Assembly: GCF_014083945.1 (NCBI RefSeq)
Contig: NZ_CP046444.1
Span: forward strand, 1,550,001-1,614,000
Length of the DNA stretch: 64,000 bases
Source of the DNA: Granulicella sp. 5B5
Lineage (GTDB): Bacteria > Acidobacteriota > Terriglobia > Terriglobales > Acidobacteriaceae
Direction of reading: 5' to 3'
The position numbers and the translations under genes were made by a program. Positions 30,300 to 43,420 of this stretch are shown piece after piece. The notes under the pieces were generated by a model, which saw only the letters and a program-made list of their open reading frames with translations, searched no databases and was not told the origin of the DNA. The stretch's first letter is position 1, and each line of letters begins with the position of its first letter.

Positions 30300-32309
30300 A
30301 TGAAAGATCGAAAGAATAGCAAAGCAAACTTGTTTGGCATCATGCTGATCGGGTCGCTGATCAGCGTTGCAACCGCAGGGGCGCAGGATGCAGGGCGGGC
30401 GATCGCCGTGGCGGGCGGCGATCATTACAGCGTGAGCAATCATGCGATCTCTGCGGGCTGGGATGTCAGAGACGGGCACGTTACGGGCTTAACTGTGAGC
30501 GACAGGCTGCACACCCAGACCCTGCACACTGCACAGCCGTTCTCTCTGCTGCTGAAGAATGGCCAGATCTACGCGATGAATGATCTTCGTGTAGAGGGCA
30601 GGCCGGAACGCACAGAGCTAAGCGTGAACGCGACTGCTTCGCGCGCGGCAGAGCATGTTCCAGGCGTCGAGTTCACAACGCATTTGGTCAGCGCCGACAA
30701 CGTCGTCAACGGCACCTGGTCCGTAATTCTTCTGGATGGCTCGCGATACGTGCGTCAGGTTGTGACTTTGACTGCCAATGCGGAAGACGTCTCGATCCGT
30801 CGCGTGCAGCTGATCGATGCGGACCTGCCGGGCTCCCGCGTAGTGGGCACCGTCATGGGATCGCCGCTGGTGTGGAACAACTTCTTCCTCGGCTTTGAAG
30901 ACCCTCTCTCACAGAGCGAGGTTACCGGCGCACATGCAGTAGCCTATCTTGATCGTAAGCTCCCGTTGAAGGCTGGACAGGCTGTTACGTATTCGTCGGT
31001 GATCGGTATCGCCAGGGCAGGCCAAATGCGCCGCGACTTTCTTGCATACATTGAGCGTGAGCGTGCGCACCCTTATCGAACATTCCTGCACTACAACTCC
31101 TGGTACGACCTTGGACGCTTCAATCCCTACAACGAAGCTGGCGCTGAAGACCGCATCAATGCTTTCGGGCGTGAGCTGCACCAGAAGCGTGGCGTTGTTC
31201 TCGACTCCTTCCTCTTCGATGACGGGTGGGACGATCACAAGACACTCTGGGGATTCAACTCGGGGTTTCCGCAAGGATTCTCCAACGTTCGCAAGGACGC
31301 GGAGAAGTACGGGACCGAACCAGGTGTCTGGATGTCACCCTGGGGCGGATATGCCGGGCCCAAGAAGGAGCGCATCGCCTTCGGGCAGCAGCAGGGATAT
31401 GAGATTGCGTCGGGAGGCTTTGCGCTATCCGGCTCTAAGTACTACGACCGCTTTCGAGAGGTCTGCCTTGAGATGATCCGCAAGTATGGGGTCAATCAGT
31501 TCAAGTTCGATGGAACCGGAAATGCCGATACCGTGGTCAAGGGAAGCGCATTCGACAGCGATTTTTCGGCAGCGATCCACCTGATCAGGGAGCTGCGCCA
31601 GGAGAAGCCGGACATTTACATCAACCTGACGACTGGCACGTATCCCTCTCCGTTCTGGCTGCGCTATGCGGACTCCATATGGCGTGGCGGCGAGGATGAT
31701 GACGTTGCGGGCGTAGGCCCTTACCGGGAGCGCTGGATCACTTACCGCGATGCTGACACCTATCAACATGTGGTGAAGGCCGGTCCACTTTATCCGCTGA
31801 ACTCGCTGATGCTGCACGGCATCATCTTTGCGGAGCGCCATAAACAGCTCAAGGAAGATCCTTCCCATGACTTCCGCAACGAGGTACGTTCATACTTCGG
31901 CACGGGCACGCAGCTGCAGGAGATGTACATCACGCCTTCCCTGTTGAGCCAGGAGAACTGGGACGATCTGGCTGAAGCTGCCAAGTGGTCGAGAGCCAAC
32001 GCGAGCGTGCTGGTGGATACGCATTGGGTTGGCGGCGATCCGGCATGGGAAGAGGTCTATGGCTGGGCATCGTGGTCGCCGAAGAAGGCGATCCTGGTAT
32101 TGCGCAATCCCAGCGACAAGCCACAGAGCATTCGCCTGGATCCAAAGTCTGTTTTCGAGCTGCCGAACGGAGCGGCTAAGATGTTTTCGGCAAAGAGCCC
32201 ATGGAAGGAGGATATGTCACAGCGTCCTATTTCGTTGCAGGCTGGGGTGATACATACCTTTCAACTGGCTCCCTTTCAGGTACTCACTCTCGAGCTGACA
32301 CCGCGTTAG
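30300..32309 (+). CDS. Secreted clan GH-D-like (GH36-type) glycoside hydrolase
   Basis: 669 residues with a signal peptide (LFGIMLIGSLISVATAGAQ). An N-terminal beta-sandwich (~45-240) precedes a TIM barrel. FLHYNSWYDLGRFN (262-275) and FLFDDGWDDH (304-313) resemble the strand motifs of alpha-galactosidases, and FKFDGTGNAD (401-410) holds the K-x-D signature whose Asp404 would be the nucleophile. The acid/base is probably an Asp/Glu in IWRGGEDDD. Close relatives are often annotated alpha-galactosidase or only enterotoxin; related GH101-like activity is an alternative. Divergent from the TonB receptor gene, it probably belongs to the same glycan locus. Confidence 0.75.
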   Translation: MKDRKNSKANLFGIMLIGSLISVATAGAQDAGRAIAVAGGDHYSVSNHAISAGWDVRDGHVTGLTVSDRLHTQTLHTAQPFSLLLKNGQIYAMNDLRVEGRPERTELSVNATASRAAEHVPGVEFTTHLVSADNVVNGTWSVILLDGSRYVRQVVTLTANAEDVSIRRVQLIDADLPGSRVVGTVMGSPLVWNNFFLGFEDPLSQSEVTGAHAVAYLDRKLPLKAGQAVTYSSVIGIARAGQMRRDFLAYIERERAHPYRTFLHYNSWYDLGRFNPYNEAGAEDRINAFGRELHQKRGVVLDSFLFDDGWDDHKTLWGFNSGFPQGFSNVRKDAEKYGTEPGVWMSPWGGYAGPKKERIAFGQQQGYEIASGGFALSGSKYYDRFREVCLEMIRKYGVNQFKFDGTGNADTVVKGSAFDSDFSAAIHLIRELRQEKPDIYINLTTGTYPSPFWLRYADSIWRGGEDDDVAGVGPYRERWITYRDADTYQHVVKAGPLYPLNSLMLHGIIFAERHKQLKEDPSHDFRNEVRSYFGTGTQLQEMYITPSLLSQENWDDLAEAAKWSRANASVLVDTHWVGGDPAWEEVYGWASWSPKKAILVLRNPSDKPQSIRLDPKSVFELPNGAAKMFSAKSPWKEDMSQRPISLQAGVIHTFQLAPFQVLTLELTPR

Positions 32310-32320
32310 GTGTGGGCAAA

Positions 32321-32355
32321 GCATAAGGGCCGAGCGAGGTGCTCGGCCCTTATGC
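32321..32355. terminator. Bidirectional hairpin between hydrolase and nrdJ
   Basis: Perfect 15-bp stem gcataagggccgagc / gctcggcccttatgc with a 5-base loop, 12 bp after the hydrolase stop and between convergent genes. No T-run on either side. Confidence 0.7.
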
Positions 32356-32432
32356 CGGAGGGGGCTAGGTGAATTGGGGTCAGCAGCGAAACACGTCTCA
32401 GCACATCATCTGAGTGAGTGTTCCAAGGAGGA

Positions 32433-35765
<3,333 letters not shown>

Positions 35766-36179
35766 GGGCGAAAACCTCTCGAAGAAATTCTTGGGGCACC
35801 GGAGCGAGTGGGCGCTGGGGAGCTTGTTACTGATGGCCTGATCGTGAAAACCCTGCGGGCCGTTGCCAGCAGCTCCCTGGTACGTGGATCGTGTTGGACG
35901 AACAACCAAGACGATGACGCAGTAACCAAACAACGGGGCCCGACAAAAAACTGCTAACCCAGCCGGGGTCGTCTCCGGAGGGGGTGATTGCTGCCCGGTA
36001 CGTGCGGACTGAGACGGCAGATGAGGGCTTGCTAACGACCCGACGAGGACGGTCAAACTAGACTGCGATCGAACGTTCCGGGCCGGTTCGGGTTCCTTGT
36101 CGAGGTGTGAGCCATAAGTTCAGGCGCTTCACCGGAGCAGCGGTGAAGTTGAAAGTACCGCCACCAGTGGTACGAGTCA
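35766..36179 (-). other. Long leader of nrdJ
   Basis: If transcription starts after the -10 at 36180-36185, the nrdJ mRNA has a leader of about 400 bases. The leader frame is open but shows no protein character. I looked for a cobalamin riboswitch (B12 box) on the minus strand and saw none. Confidence 0.4.
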
Positions 36180-36224
36180 AGTATAAAGCAACTAGATATT
36201 GTGGTGCACAAGTAGATACTCCCC
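36180..36224 (-). promoter_or_regulatory. Candidate nrdJ promoter with two NrdR-like boxes
   Basis: Read on the minus strand: box ggggAGTATCTACTTG at 36224-36209, box CCACAATATCTAGTTG at 36204-36189, then -10 TATACT at 36185-36180. The second box resembles the NrdR consensus (CACAATATATAGTGT type) and the two share an rTATCTAsTTG core. Box centres are 20 bp apart, about two helical turns; three turns are more usual. No good -35 is visible, as expected for a site covered by a repressor. Confidence 0.5.
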
Positions 36225-36500
36225 AGATGCGGCGATTCGCATCGCGAACTTCGGTTTTTCTGGGGTTTTTGTGTGGAAACTTCGGGGAACCCGCGTGAAT
36301 TGCGGGCTTCAGTACTGTGAAAGCCCGATGAAGAAAGGGTACGGCGCGCAAGTCGCGGACGCAAGGTGCAGGAACGGTGCAAACGAGCGATTTCCGGGGT
36401 GGAAATGTGGAGAAAAGGGACGCTCCTACAGCCTGACCCAACGTGCCCCATCCCGGGACAGGCAGAGCCAGGAAAATGAGCCCGCTCGGGACATGAGCAG
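36225..36500. other. Intergenic, nothing assigned
   Basis: 276 bp between the nrdJ promoter region and the S53 peptidase terminator. Open frames exist on both strands but none has a start with a ribosome site or recognisable protein character. Confidence 0.4.
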
Positions 36501-36534
36501 CGGAAAGGGCATGGCCGAAGCCATGCCCTTTCCG
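36501..36534 (-). terminator. Hairpin after the S53 peptidase gene
   Basis: Perfect 15-bp stem cggaaagggcatggc / gccatgccctttccg. Read on the minus strand the loop is TTCG closed by a C-G pair, a very stable UUCG tetraloop. It starts 20 bp after the peptidase stop. Confidence 0.8.
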
Positions 36535-36554
36535 TTGCGTGCTGCGAGGTGGTT

Positions 36555-39500
36555 CTACTGGACCGTAACAGTGAAAGCCGCGCCGTTTCCGTTGTTGATG
36601 TTGTGGTAGATGCTGTCCGAAGCGTAGACGATGAAGTTGTACGTTCCGGGGGAGGCGTTTGTAGTAGTGGTAGTTGTTCCCCCAGCGTTCCCACTCGCGC
36701 CCTGCGCCCCGTTGGAGCAGCCGGAGAGTGCCAAGCCGGAGAAACCCATGGTCAGCACCAGGACCAGGATGAGTCCTGCACGGTTGAGGCGCAGGCGGCG
36801 GCGGAAGCTGCCAACCAGTGTAAGACCCGCCAACGCTGCCAGCGACGTTGTGCGCCACGGGGCCTTCGACGGAGCGGGGCCAGGCTTGCCGGGCAGAGCG
36901 TTCAGCGCGATGTGCCGGGCTGCGGGAGTGGCACGGAAGGTGCCGATACCAGCCGCGCTGCAGGCAGAGCTGCTGGTATCGAAGGTGTAGGTTGTCTGCT
37001 GCGGCGAAGTGGAGCCGGACGGAATGGTGACAACGCCAGAGCCGGAGACGCACGTGTTTTCGATGCTGACGCCAGCAGACGTTTCACCCGTGCCGCCGAG
37101 TTGGAGATAGACCGTTCCGCTATAACCGTTCGTCGGCGTGACGGTGACCGTGACCGTACCGGATGAGCCCGCGGTGACGGTGGGGGACGAGGCGGTTACC
37201 GTAAAGCTGCTGGGGCCGACGTTGATGATCTGGGTGTTGGCAGAGGACGCATACGTTACATCACCGGAATAGGTGAAGATCAGCCGGTGTAGCCCGGTCG
37301 TGGAGGACTGGTAGGAATACAAGTAGGTTCCGCCTGAGAGGGTGAACGGCGAACCCGAAACGGCCGTTCCGTTGTCGGTGACTGCGACGGTGCCGGTAGG
37401 AGTCGCACCCGAGTCGGCTTTGGAAGACACATTGATTGTGATGTTATCGGCCGTGTTGGTAGACGGCGTGAGAGTGTTGGCTGTAACCGCCGTGATGGAT
37501 GCAGCCAGAGACGACGATCCAGTTGCCGTTGGCCATGCCTGAATCAGGTTCGCCAGATCGACGGAGCCTAGACCGGTGGCCTCGTCATAGCCGGTTGCGG
37601 TGGCGTAGCTGGAGGTCTGCGCGCCTGAGCCGCAGTAGGTTGCCCCCGCGACGCAGGCGTTGCTATTTGCATTGCCTGTGATGGGTACGATGTCGTGGAA
37701 TGCGGACGCGTAGGTCGTCGTATTCGCGGCCAGCAAGTAGAGCGTGGGGTTGATGAGACCCTGGCCTGCGGTGTAGCCCTTGGCCTGGTTGATGATGGCG
37801 ACCATGCCCGCGAAGATGGGTGCAGCGAAGCTGGTGCCGCCTGCAACGGTAAGCGACGAGCCGTCGGAACCGCGGAAGCCGGTGGAGCAGCTACCTGTGA
37901 CGCCTGTGCCGTCCGAGCCGTCATCGCTGGAGCAGTAGAGATAACCCGCATTATTGGGCGACGAGTCGAGAGAGACATCCGGCACAAGGCGGTTGGAGCC
38001 GGCGGGGAGTGCCGCGCCGCCGATGGTGCCGCTCTGCCAGCCGGGACGCGGTTCGTAGATACTGACACCGCCGCCACCGGACGAGATGGGGATGGTGCCT
38101 GATGAGGCCTGTCCTGAGTTGATCAGGGCGAGTATCGCCGCGTCATCGTTCCAGACCACCTCGGGGATGTAGGACTTCGCTGAGCTAATGGTGTCTGTGG
38201 TGGTAGCGGCTGTGAAGTAGGTATTGGTGAGATCGGCCGTGGGAAACTCCGTGCCGCCGAGGCCTGTGACGTAGGCGCTCGAAGCCGGATAGCTGACGGC
38301 AAGCTGCTCCTGATTGCTGGTCGAGCTGCCGTCTCCGTAACAGCCGGAGGAACCGCTGTCGCCGGCAGAGTTGATGACGGTCTGCCCTTGCGCGGCGGCC
38401 TGCTGCAGGTAGGACTCGAAGGAGTTGAAGGCTGCCTGGCCGAGATCGGGCTCGCACTCACCGTAGCTCAACGTGATGATGTTGCCGAGATCGGTGTCGA
38501 TGGCGTACTGGACCGCGTCAAAGACGGCATAGAAGGGGCTGTTGCCCGTGTAGAGGAAGTCTACGGTCGCCTTGGTCGCGATGGAGCTGGAATACTCGAG
38601 GTCCAGGTCCGACTCGGCTTCATCGCCGGTGAACGTTTCGGAGGAACCGGTGTTGGGCATGAGCGTAAGGACAGGGATGTTGCTGGCAACGCCCGCGGCC
38701 GTCTGGAAGTTCGTGATGTCCGTGGGTGATACGGCGGACTCGCCGGCGACGGTGATCGTCTGGCCGGAGCCGTAGTAGCCGAGGTTGTAAGCCGCGTTGA
38801 TGTCGTAGATGGTCGCGACGTCCTTGGGCGTGAGGAAGAAGTTGCCGGTCTGCGAAGAGGTGAAGTTAGCAGCGGGGCGCTTGATGGTGTGCGACTGCGG
38901 ACGATAGTCCGAGAGGTTGCGGACGGCAAGCACCATGCCGCTGAGCGAAGCAGGCAGCGTGAGATCGTGCGCGGGGGCGATGTGGGTGCGCGTGTCGGTC
39001 GTGGCGGTCATACCGCCGGAGGTGGCACGGAAGTAGTGCAGCGGTGCACCAAAGGCCGCTTCGACCGCGGACTCCGGCCCGGAGAAGGTGATGCGGTTGC
39101 GGCTGGGCGAGACGTTGACGACGCTGAAACCCTGTGCCTGCAGCCAGCTTTCGACGGTGGCCAGGTCGTTGTCGGAGATGCCGAAGCGGGCGCCGAACTG
39201 CGCGGGCGTGAGCCACTGGTGGTACTGCGCCGAGGCCGGGTTCTGCTGGTCGGCGAGGAGCTGGGTGAGGTCAGCCTGCTGCGCGGCGGTGCGGCTGAAG
39301 ATCAGGCTGATGCCCTCCAACGGCATGTCCGGCGAGACGTTGCCCAGGTCGGTCGAGTGCATGGCGCGCGGCGGTGCGGAGCCAGTCAACTGCGCGCGGG
39401 CGCCGTTGTCGATGGGCCCGGAGAGGCGGTCGGGCAGCGCCTTCTGCGTCGTTTTGGCGAACGCGGTGGAGCTAGCTCCGGCAAGGGTCGCAAAGACGGC

Positions 39501-39590
39501 AAACGCCGCCACAAAGCGGGCGGCGCGCAAGCAGGAGGAGATCGTCGTCAAGGGCGCGTTTCTCTGGGAAATGCGATGGAGGTTTGTCAT
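36555..39590 (-). CDS. S53 family serine-carboxyl peptidase (pro-kumamolisin) with Ig-like tail
   Basis: 1011 residues from ATG 39590, which opens on a signal peptide (FVAAFAVFATLAGASSTAFA). Then a pro-kumamolisin activation domain (PLEGISLIFSRT, QYHQWLTPAQFGARFG, residues ~75-220) and the sedolisin catalytic domain: Glu/Asp pair in GDEAESDLDLEY and nucleophile Ser in GGTSFAAPIFAG; the calcium site region is TGYDEATGLGSVD. An Ig-like domain follows (TAVTANTLTPSTNTADN on), and the C-terminus has a hydrophobic helix after RTTSLAALAGLTL and another with LVLVLTMGFSG, suggesting surface anchoring. An acid-active extracellular endopeptidase, usual in acidic-soil Acidobacteria. Confidence 0.92.
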   Translation of the reverse strand: MTNLHRISQRNAPLTTISSCLRAARFVAAFAVFATLAGASSTAFAKTTQKALPDRLSGPIDNGARAQLTGSAPPRAMHSTDLGNVSPDMPLEGISLIFSRTAAQQADLTQLLADQQNPASAQYHQWLTPAQFGARFGISDNDLATVESWLQAQGFSVVNVSPSRNRITFSGPESAVEAAFGAPLHYFRATSGGMTATTDTRTHIAPAHDLTLPASLSGMVLAVRNLSDYRPQSHTIKRPAANFTSSQTGNFFLTPKDVATIYDINAAYNLGYYGSGQTITVAGESAVSPTDITNFQTAAGVASNIPVLTLMPNTGSSETFTGDEAESDLDLEYSSSIATKATVDFLYTGNSPFYAVFDAVQYAIDTDLGNIITLSYGECEPDLGQAAFNSFESYLQQAAAQGQTVINSAGDSGSSGCYGDGSSTSNQEQLAVSYPASSAYVTGLGGTEFPTADLTNTYFTAATTTDTISSAKSYIPEVVWNDDAAILALINSGQASSGTIPISSGGGGVSIYEPRPGWQSGTIGGAALPAGSNRLVPDVSLDSSPNNAGYLYCSSDDGSDGTGVTGSCSTGFRGSDGSSLTVAGGTSFAAPIFAGMVAIINQAKGYTAGQGLINPTLYLLAANTTTYASAFHDIVPITGNANSNACVAGATYCGSGAQTSSYATATGYDEATGLGSVDLANLIQAWPTATGSSSLAASITAVTANTLTPSTNTADNITINVSSKADSGATPTGTVAVTDNGTAVSGSPFTLSGGTYLYSYQSSTTGLHRLIFTYSGDVTYASSANTQIINVGPSSFTVTASSPTVTAGSSGTVTVTVTPTNGYSGTVYLQLGGTGETSAGVSIENTCVSGSGVVTIPSGSTSPQQTTYTFDTSSSACSAAGIGTFRATPAARHIALNALPGKPGPAPSKAPWRTTSLAALAGLTLVGSFRRRLRLNRAGLILVLVLTMGFSGLALSGCSNGAQGASGNAGGTTTTTTNASPGTYNFIVYASDSIYHNINNGNGAAFTVTVQ

Positions 39591-39999
39591 AGGGGGTTCG
39601 GGTTGGAACTTGGTCCTGAATGCAGTTCGGCGCAGGCACAAACGGCCTGCGGCGAGGTTAGTGGAGCCCGGAACGACAGAGACCGCATGAAACGGCGCAA
39701 CCGTGGTAACCGCACACGCATCTCTGGACAACTAAGTACCTACTTCAGACGTGGCTTACAACGCCTGAGTTTACAGCGCAATTGCTGGACGAGCCAGACA
39801 CGACTGCGCCTTCCGAAGATCTGTGGGAGGATAAACACGGAAGATGTCCCAGAGTTGCGCGGCTGACTGCTCATGAGCCCAATTCGGGAGGGCGGGGAGT
39901 TGCATGGGGTGACAGGGATTTTATGGAACCGATGCCAGGTGGCCCCGTCCAAAGGAGTATCGTACCCAAAGCCAATCGGCTTGAGCAGTCCAGGAGAGA
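39591..39999. other. Divergent promoter region, S53 peptidase / yceI-like
   Basis: 409 bp without a supported gene. It holds a short dyad aagtacctactt at about 39733-39744 (arms aagta/tactt) in the likely promoter zone of the peptidase. Nothing else is assigned. Confidence 0.4.
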
Positions 40000-40611
40000 G
40001 TGAAGAGAATGATTCGTATTCGTGTAGCAGGAGTGGCGGCGGCCGTGGTGCTGGCCCTTGGCGTGGCGGGAGCCAGGGCGCAGACGACGGACTGGAAGAT
40101 CGACAACACACACTCGGAGGCCGACTTCGCGATCCGGCACATGGCGATCAGTACGGTGCATGGCAGCTTTCGCGCGGTCTCCGGCGTGATCCGCTTTGAC
40201 GCGGCGGATGTGACGAAGTCCAGCATCAATGCGACGATCGACGTCGCCAGCGTGGATACCGGCGTGGCTGCGCGCGACACCCACCTGAAGAGCCCAGACT
40301 TCTTCGAGGTCGCCAAGTATCCGTCCATGACCTTCAAGAGCACCAACGTGGCAAAGGCTGAAGACGGCTATGCGGTGACTGGCAACCTGACCCTGCATGG
40401 CGTGACCAGGAGCGTCGTGCTGCAACTGGATGCTCCCGGCAAAGAGGAGACCGGCATGGACGGCAAGAGCCTGCATCGGGGTTTTACGGCCCATACCACG
40501 CTCAATCGCAAGGACTTCGGCTTGAACTGGAACGGCACCCTGAAGAGCGGCGATGCCGCCCTGGGCGATGAGGTGCGGATCGAGCTCGACATTGAAGCGG
40601 TGAAGATGTAG
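40000..40611 (+). CDS. YceI family periplasmic lipid-binding protein
   Basis: 203 residues. Signal peptide (IRVAGVAAAVVLALGVAGARA) and a YceI lipocalin-like barrel: WKIDNTHSEADFAIRHM, VHGSFRAVSGVIRFD, HLKSPDFFEVAKYPSMTF, GNLTLHGVTRSVVL and FGLNWN at the end. The family binds polyisoprenoids; no enzyme activity is known. The start is GTG 40000 with AGGAG just before it; ATG 40009 would also work. It stands alone, divergent from the peptidase. Confidence 0.92.
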   Translation: MKRMIRIRVAGVAAAVVLALGVAGARAQTTDWKIDNTHSEADFAIRHMAISTVHGSFRAVSGVIRFDAADVTKSSINATIDVASVDTGVAARDTHLKSPDFFEVAKYPSMTFKSTNVAKAEDGYAVTGNLTLHGVTRSVVLQLDAPGKEETGMDGKSLHRGFTAHTTLNRKDFGLNWNGTLKSGDAALGDEVRIELDIEAVKM

Positions 40612-40965
40612 GCCAGCAGGTAGGTTCGCGTCTTCAACCCGGAGTGCTGCCGCGCAGGCAGGTAGGATGCTCTCTCAGGGGCGTTCGCCCCCGGAAGAGG
40701 CCGGAGTCGAACGCTTGAGCAGTGCCGACACGCACACGCTTCATCGTACCTCTGAACCATGACCGTGGCCAGGCGCCGCTAGAGCTAGGCCTCCCCCCAG
40801 CAGCGGGGCAAACATCGCGATTCTCATGCGCTCTCCTGGCTGGGGTTGGGCCAGCAACCCCATTTATAATCGAACCAACACCGCCGCCTTACGCCGGACA
40901 GCCTGCGATGGTGTCATGCCGGGTACGGAGACCTCTCCGGCCCGATCTATTTTGCCTGGACAAGT
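40612..40965. other. Intergenic, nothing assigned
   Basis: 354 bp upstream of the UDP-sugar genes. It should contain their promoter, but no box is convincing, and no hairpin or small gene is supported. Confidence 0.4.
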
Positions 40966-42396
40966 ATGAGTCAACCAATTCGGATAGCCGTGGTGGGTTC
41001 GGGATACGTCGGCCTGGTGGCAGCCGTGTGCTTCGCCGAGATGGGTCACGATGTGATCTGCGTCGACAACGATGAGAGCAAGGTAGAGGCGCTACGCGGC
41101 GGCGATACCCTGATCCATGAACAGCATCTGCCTGAACTGCTGGACCGCTACCGCAACAACCGTGTGCAGATTACAACGGACCTTGCCGAGGCCACACGCA
41201 CCTGCCAGGTGATCTTCATCGCGGTCGGCACGCCGCAATCCGAGACCGGCGATGCCGATCTCTCGTACGTGGAGGCCGTCGCGAGTGAGATTGCACGCTC
41301 GATCAACGGCTACAAGGTGGTCGTGGAGAAGAGCACGGTGCCGGTGTACACCAACGAGTGGATTCGCCGTGTGATCGAGCGCAACGGCGTGCGCCGCGAG
41401 GACTTCGATGTCGTCTCCAACCCCGAGTTTCTGCGCGAGGGCACGGCGGTGGAAGACTTCCTGCACCCGGACCGGATTGTGATTGGCGCAGACAGCGACC
41501 GCGCAGCCGCGCTTTTGAGCGAGGTATATGCGCCGCTGACCAGCGGCAGCTACTATACGCACCCGAGTTGCGTTCCGGGTGACTGCTCGGACCACCATCC
41601 GCCGCCGGCGCTGATGACCTCGACCAAGAGCGCAGAGATTATCAAGCATGCGTCGAATGCCTTCCTGGCGCTGAAGATCAGCTTCATCAATGCGGTCTCC
41701 AACCTGTGCGAGGCGGCCGATGCCAACGTGGAGCAGGTCGCGCGGGGCATTGGGCTGGACTCGCGCATTGGGCCGAAGTTTCTGCGGCCGGGCATCGGCT
41801 ATGGCGGCTCGTGTTTTCCGAAGGATGTCGCGGCGTTCCGCTCGGTCGCCGAGCAGATGGGCGTGGACTTCAACCTGCTGAGCGAGGTCGAGAAGATCAA
41901 CGCAAACCAGAAGAAGCGCTTCCTAGCCAAAGTGCGCTCGGCGTTATGGACGCTGCGCGGCAAACGGCTTGCCGTGTTGGGACTTGCGTTCAAGGGAGAG
42001 ACGGACGACATCCGCGAGAGCCCGGCGGTTGACCTTGTGGAGATGCTGCTGGCCGAGGGCAGCATGGTAGTGGCCTACGATCCGGCGGCGATGAAGCGCG
42101 CTGCCACAGAGCTGCCTCCCAGCCCGCAGATGCGTTACGCCACCAGCGTTGAAGATGCAGCCCGAGACGCTGACGCGCTGCTGATCCTGACCGACTGGAC
42201 GGAGTTTGGTGAGCTGGACCTGCAGCGCCTGCACGATATGCTGCGCTATCCCATCGTGATCGACGGCCGCAATCTGTATGACCCGCAGACGATGCTGCAG
42301 CATGGCTTCACTTACCTCAGCATCGGCCGGCCCACCGCAACACCCTCGCGTGAGGCACGCAACCCGCTGCCGGAGAGCACGGCGGTGGGTGCATAA
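40966..42396 (+). CDS. ugd: UDP-glucose 6-dehydrogenase
   Basis: 476 residues. Oxidises UDP-glucose to UDP-glucuronate with two NAD+. Rossmann start IAVVGSGYVGLVAAVCFAEM, VGTPQSETGDADL, STVPV, SNPEFLREGTAVEDF, dimer helix STKSAEIIKHASNAFLA and catalytic Cys in GYGGSCFPKDV. The C-terminal UDP-binding domain has LGLAFKGETDDIRESPA. A short Cys/His/Pro-rich insertion (SCVPGDCSDHHPPP) precedes the dimer helix and is shared, as far as I recall, with a subgroup of bacterial Ugd. It is 3 bp upstream of the decarboxylase gene, so the two form an operon supplying UDP-GlcA and UDP-xylose-type sugars for cell-surface glycans. Confidence 0.95.
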   Translation: MSQPIRIAVVGSGYVGLVAAVCFAEMGHDVICVDNDESKVEALRGGDTLIHEQHLPELLDRYRNNRVQITTDLAEATRTCQVIFIAVGTPQSETGDADLSYVEAVASEIARSINGYKVVVEKSTVPVYTNEWIRRVIERNGVRREDFDVVSNPEFLREGTAVEDFLHPDRIVIGADSDRAAALLSEVYAPLTSGSYYTHPSCVPGDCSDHHPPPALMTSTKSAEIIKHASNAFLALKISFINAVSNLCEAADANVEQVARGIGLDSRIGPKFLRPGIGYGGSCFPKDVAAFRSVAEQMGVDFNLLSEVEKINANQKKRFLAKVRSALWTLRGKRLAVLGLAFKGETDDIRESPAVDLVEMLLAEGSMVVAYDPAAMKRAATELPPSPQMRYATSVEDAARDADALLILTDWTEFGELDLQRLHDMLRYPIVIDGRNLYDPQTMLQHGFTYLSIGRPTATPSREARNPLPESTAVGA

Positions 42397-42399
42397 ACT

Positions 42400-43356
42400 A
42401 TGGTTGATCCCCTGATTCTTGTTACGGGCGCAGCGGGCTTTCTCGGCTCTCATCTCTGCGACGCGCTGCTGGCCGAAGGCCACCATGTGCTGGGCGTAGA
42501 CAACCTCGCCACCGGCAGCCTGGCCAACCTCGCCCATCTGAAGAACGAGACGCGCTTCCGCTTCGAGCAGGTCGATATCTGCACGCCGTTCGACCTGGGC
42601 CGCGTCGCTTACATCTATAACTTCGCTTCGCCGGCCAGCCCGGTGGATTACATGCGGCTCGGGATCGAGACGTTGCGTGTGGGCTCGGCCGGCACGCTGA
42701 ACACGCTGGAACTCGCGAAGAAGTACAACGCGGGCTACCTGCACGCTTCCACGTCAGAGTGCTACGGCGACCCCGAGGTGCATCCGCAGGTGGAGAGCTA
42801 CTGGGGCAATGTAAATCCCATCGGGCCGCGCTCTGTCTATGACGAGGCGAAGCGCTTCTCCGAGGCCGCGGTCAGTGCCTACCATCGCTATCACGGCGTG
42901 AACACGCACCTGGTGCGCATCTTCAACACCTATGGCCCGCGCCTGCAGGCCAACGATGGCCGCGTGATCAGCAACCTGCTGATGCAGGCACTGCGTGGCG
43001 AGCCGATGACCATCTACGGCGATGGCTCGCAGACGCGCAGCTTCTGTTACTGCTCGGACCTGATCGCTGGCATCCTGTTGCTTGCGAAGTCGAACGAGCA
43101 CGAGCCTGTGAACATCGGCAACCCGACCGAGTGGACGATCCTGGAGTGCGCCCGCGAGATCCAGTCGCTGCTCGGCATCACGGCGGAGATCGTCTTCAAG
43201 CCGCTGCCGCAGGATGATCCCGCGCGAAGGCGGCCGGACATCACCCTCGCTCGCCAGTTGCTCGGCTGGGAACCAACGGTCTCCCTGCGCGAGGGGCTTG
43301 AGCTCTCGCTGGACTACTTCCGCACGTGTGTCGCGGCGGAGCAGTCGCACGCGTAA
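42400..43356 (+). CDS. UDP-glucuronate decarboxylase-like SDR (UDP-xylose synthase)
   Basis: 318 residues, extended SDR fold. NAD motif [17 protein letters not shown], catalytic Ser/Thr in [10 protein letters not shown], YxxxK in SVYDEAKRF, plus [10 protein letters not shown] and [13 protein letters not shown], which are typical of the UXS group that turns UDP-GlcA into UDP-xylose. It lies three bases after ugd, whose product would be its substrate. A UDP-GlcA epimerase or dTDP-glucose dehydratase is less likely, given the [11 protein letters not shown] segment. Confidence 0.9.
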   Translation: MVDPLILVTGAAGFLGSHLCDALLAEGHHVLGVDNLATGSLANLAHLKNETRFRFEQVDICTPFDLGRVAYIYNFASPASPVDYMRLGIETLRVGSAGTLNTLELAKKYNAGYLHASTSECYGDPEVHPQVESYWGNVNPIGPRSVYDEAKRFSEAAVSAYHRYHGVNTHLVRIFNTYGPRLQANDGRVISNLLMQALRGEPMTIYGDGSQTRSFCYCSDLIAGILLLAKSNEHEPVNIGNPTEWTILECAREIQSLLGITAEIVFKPLPQDDPARRRPDITLARQLLGWEPTVSLREGLELSLDYFRTCVAAEQSHA

Positions 43357-43420
43357 CGCGGCACGCTAACGCCGAAGCGGCCCAACTGAACTTCATCGCC
43401 ATTGAACGTTGCTCCCTTCA

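Noticed and set aside
35766-36056. N-terminal extension of NrdJ by 97 residues
   Set aside because: The extension lacks family similarity, while ATG 35765 has a ribosome site and the normal start of the protein.
35766-36179. Cobalamin riboswitch in the nrdJ leader
   Set aside because: Some nrdJ genes have one, but I saw no B12 box or adjacent conserved elements in order; only a lone CCACTG occurs.
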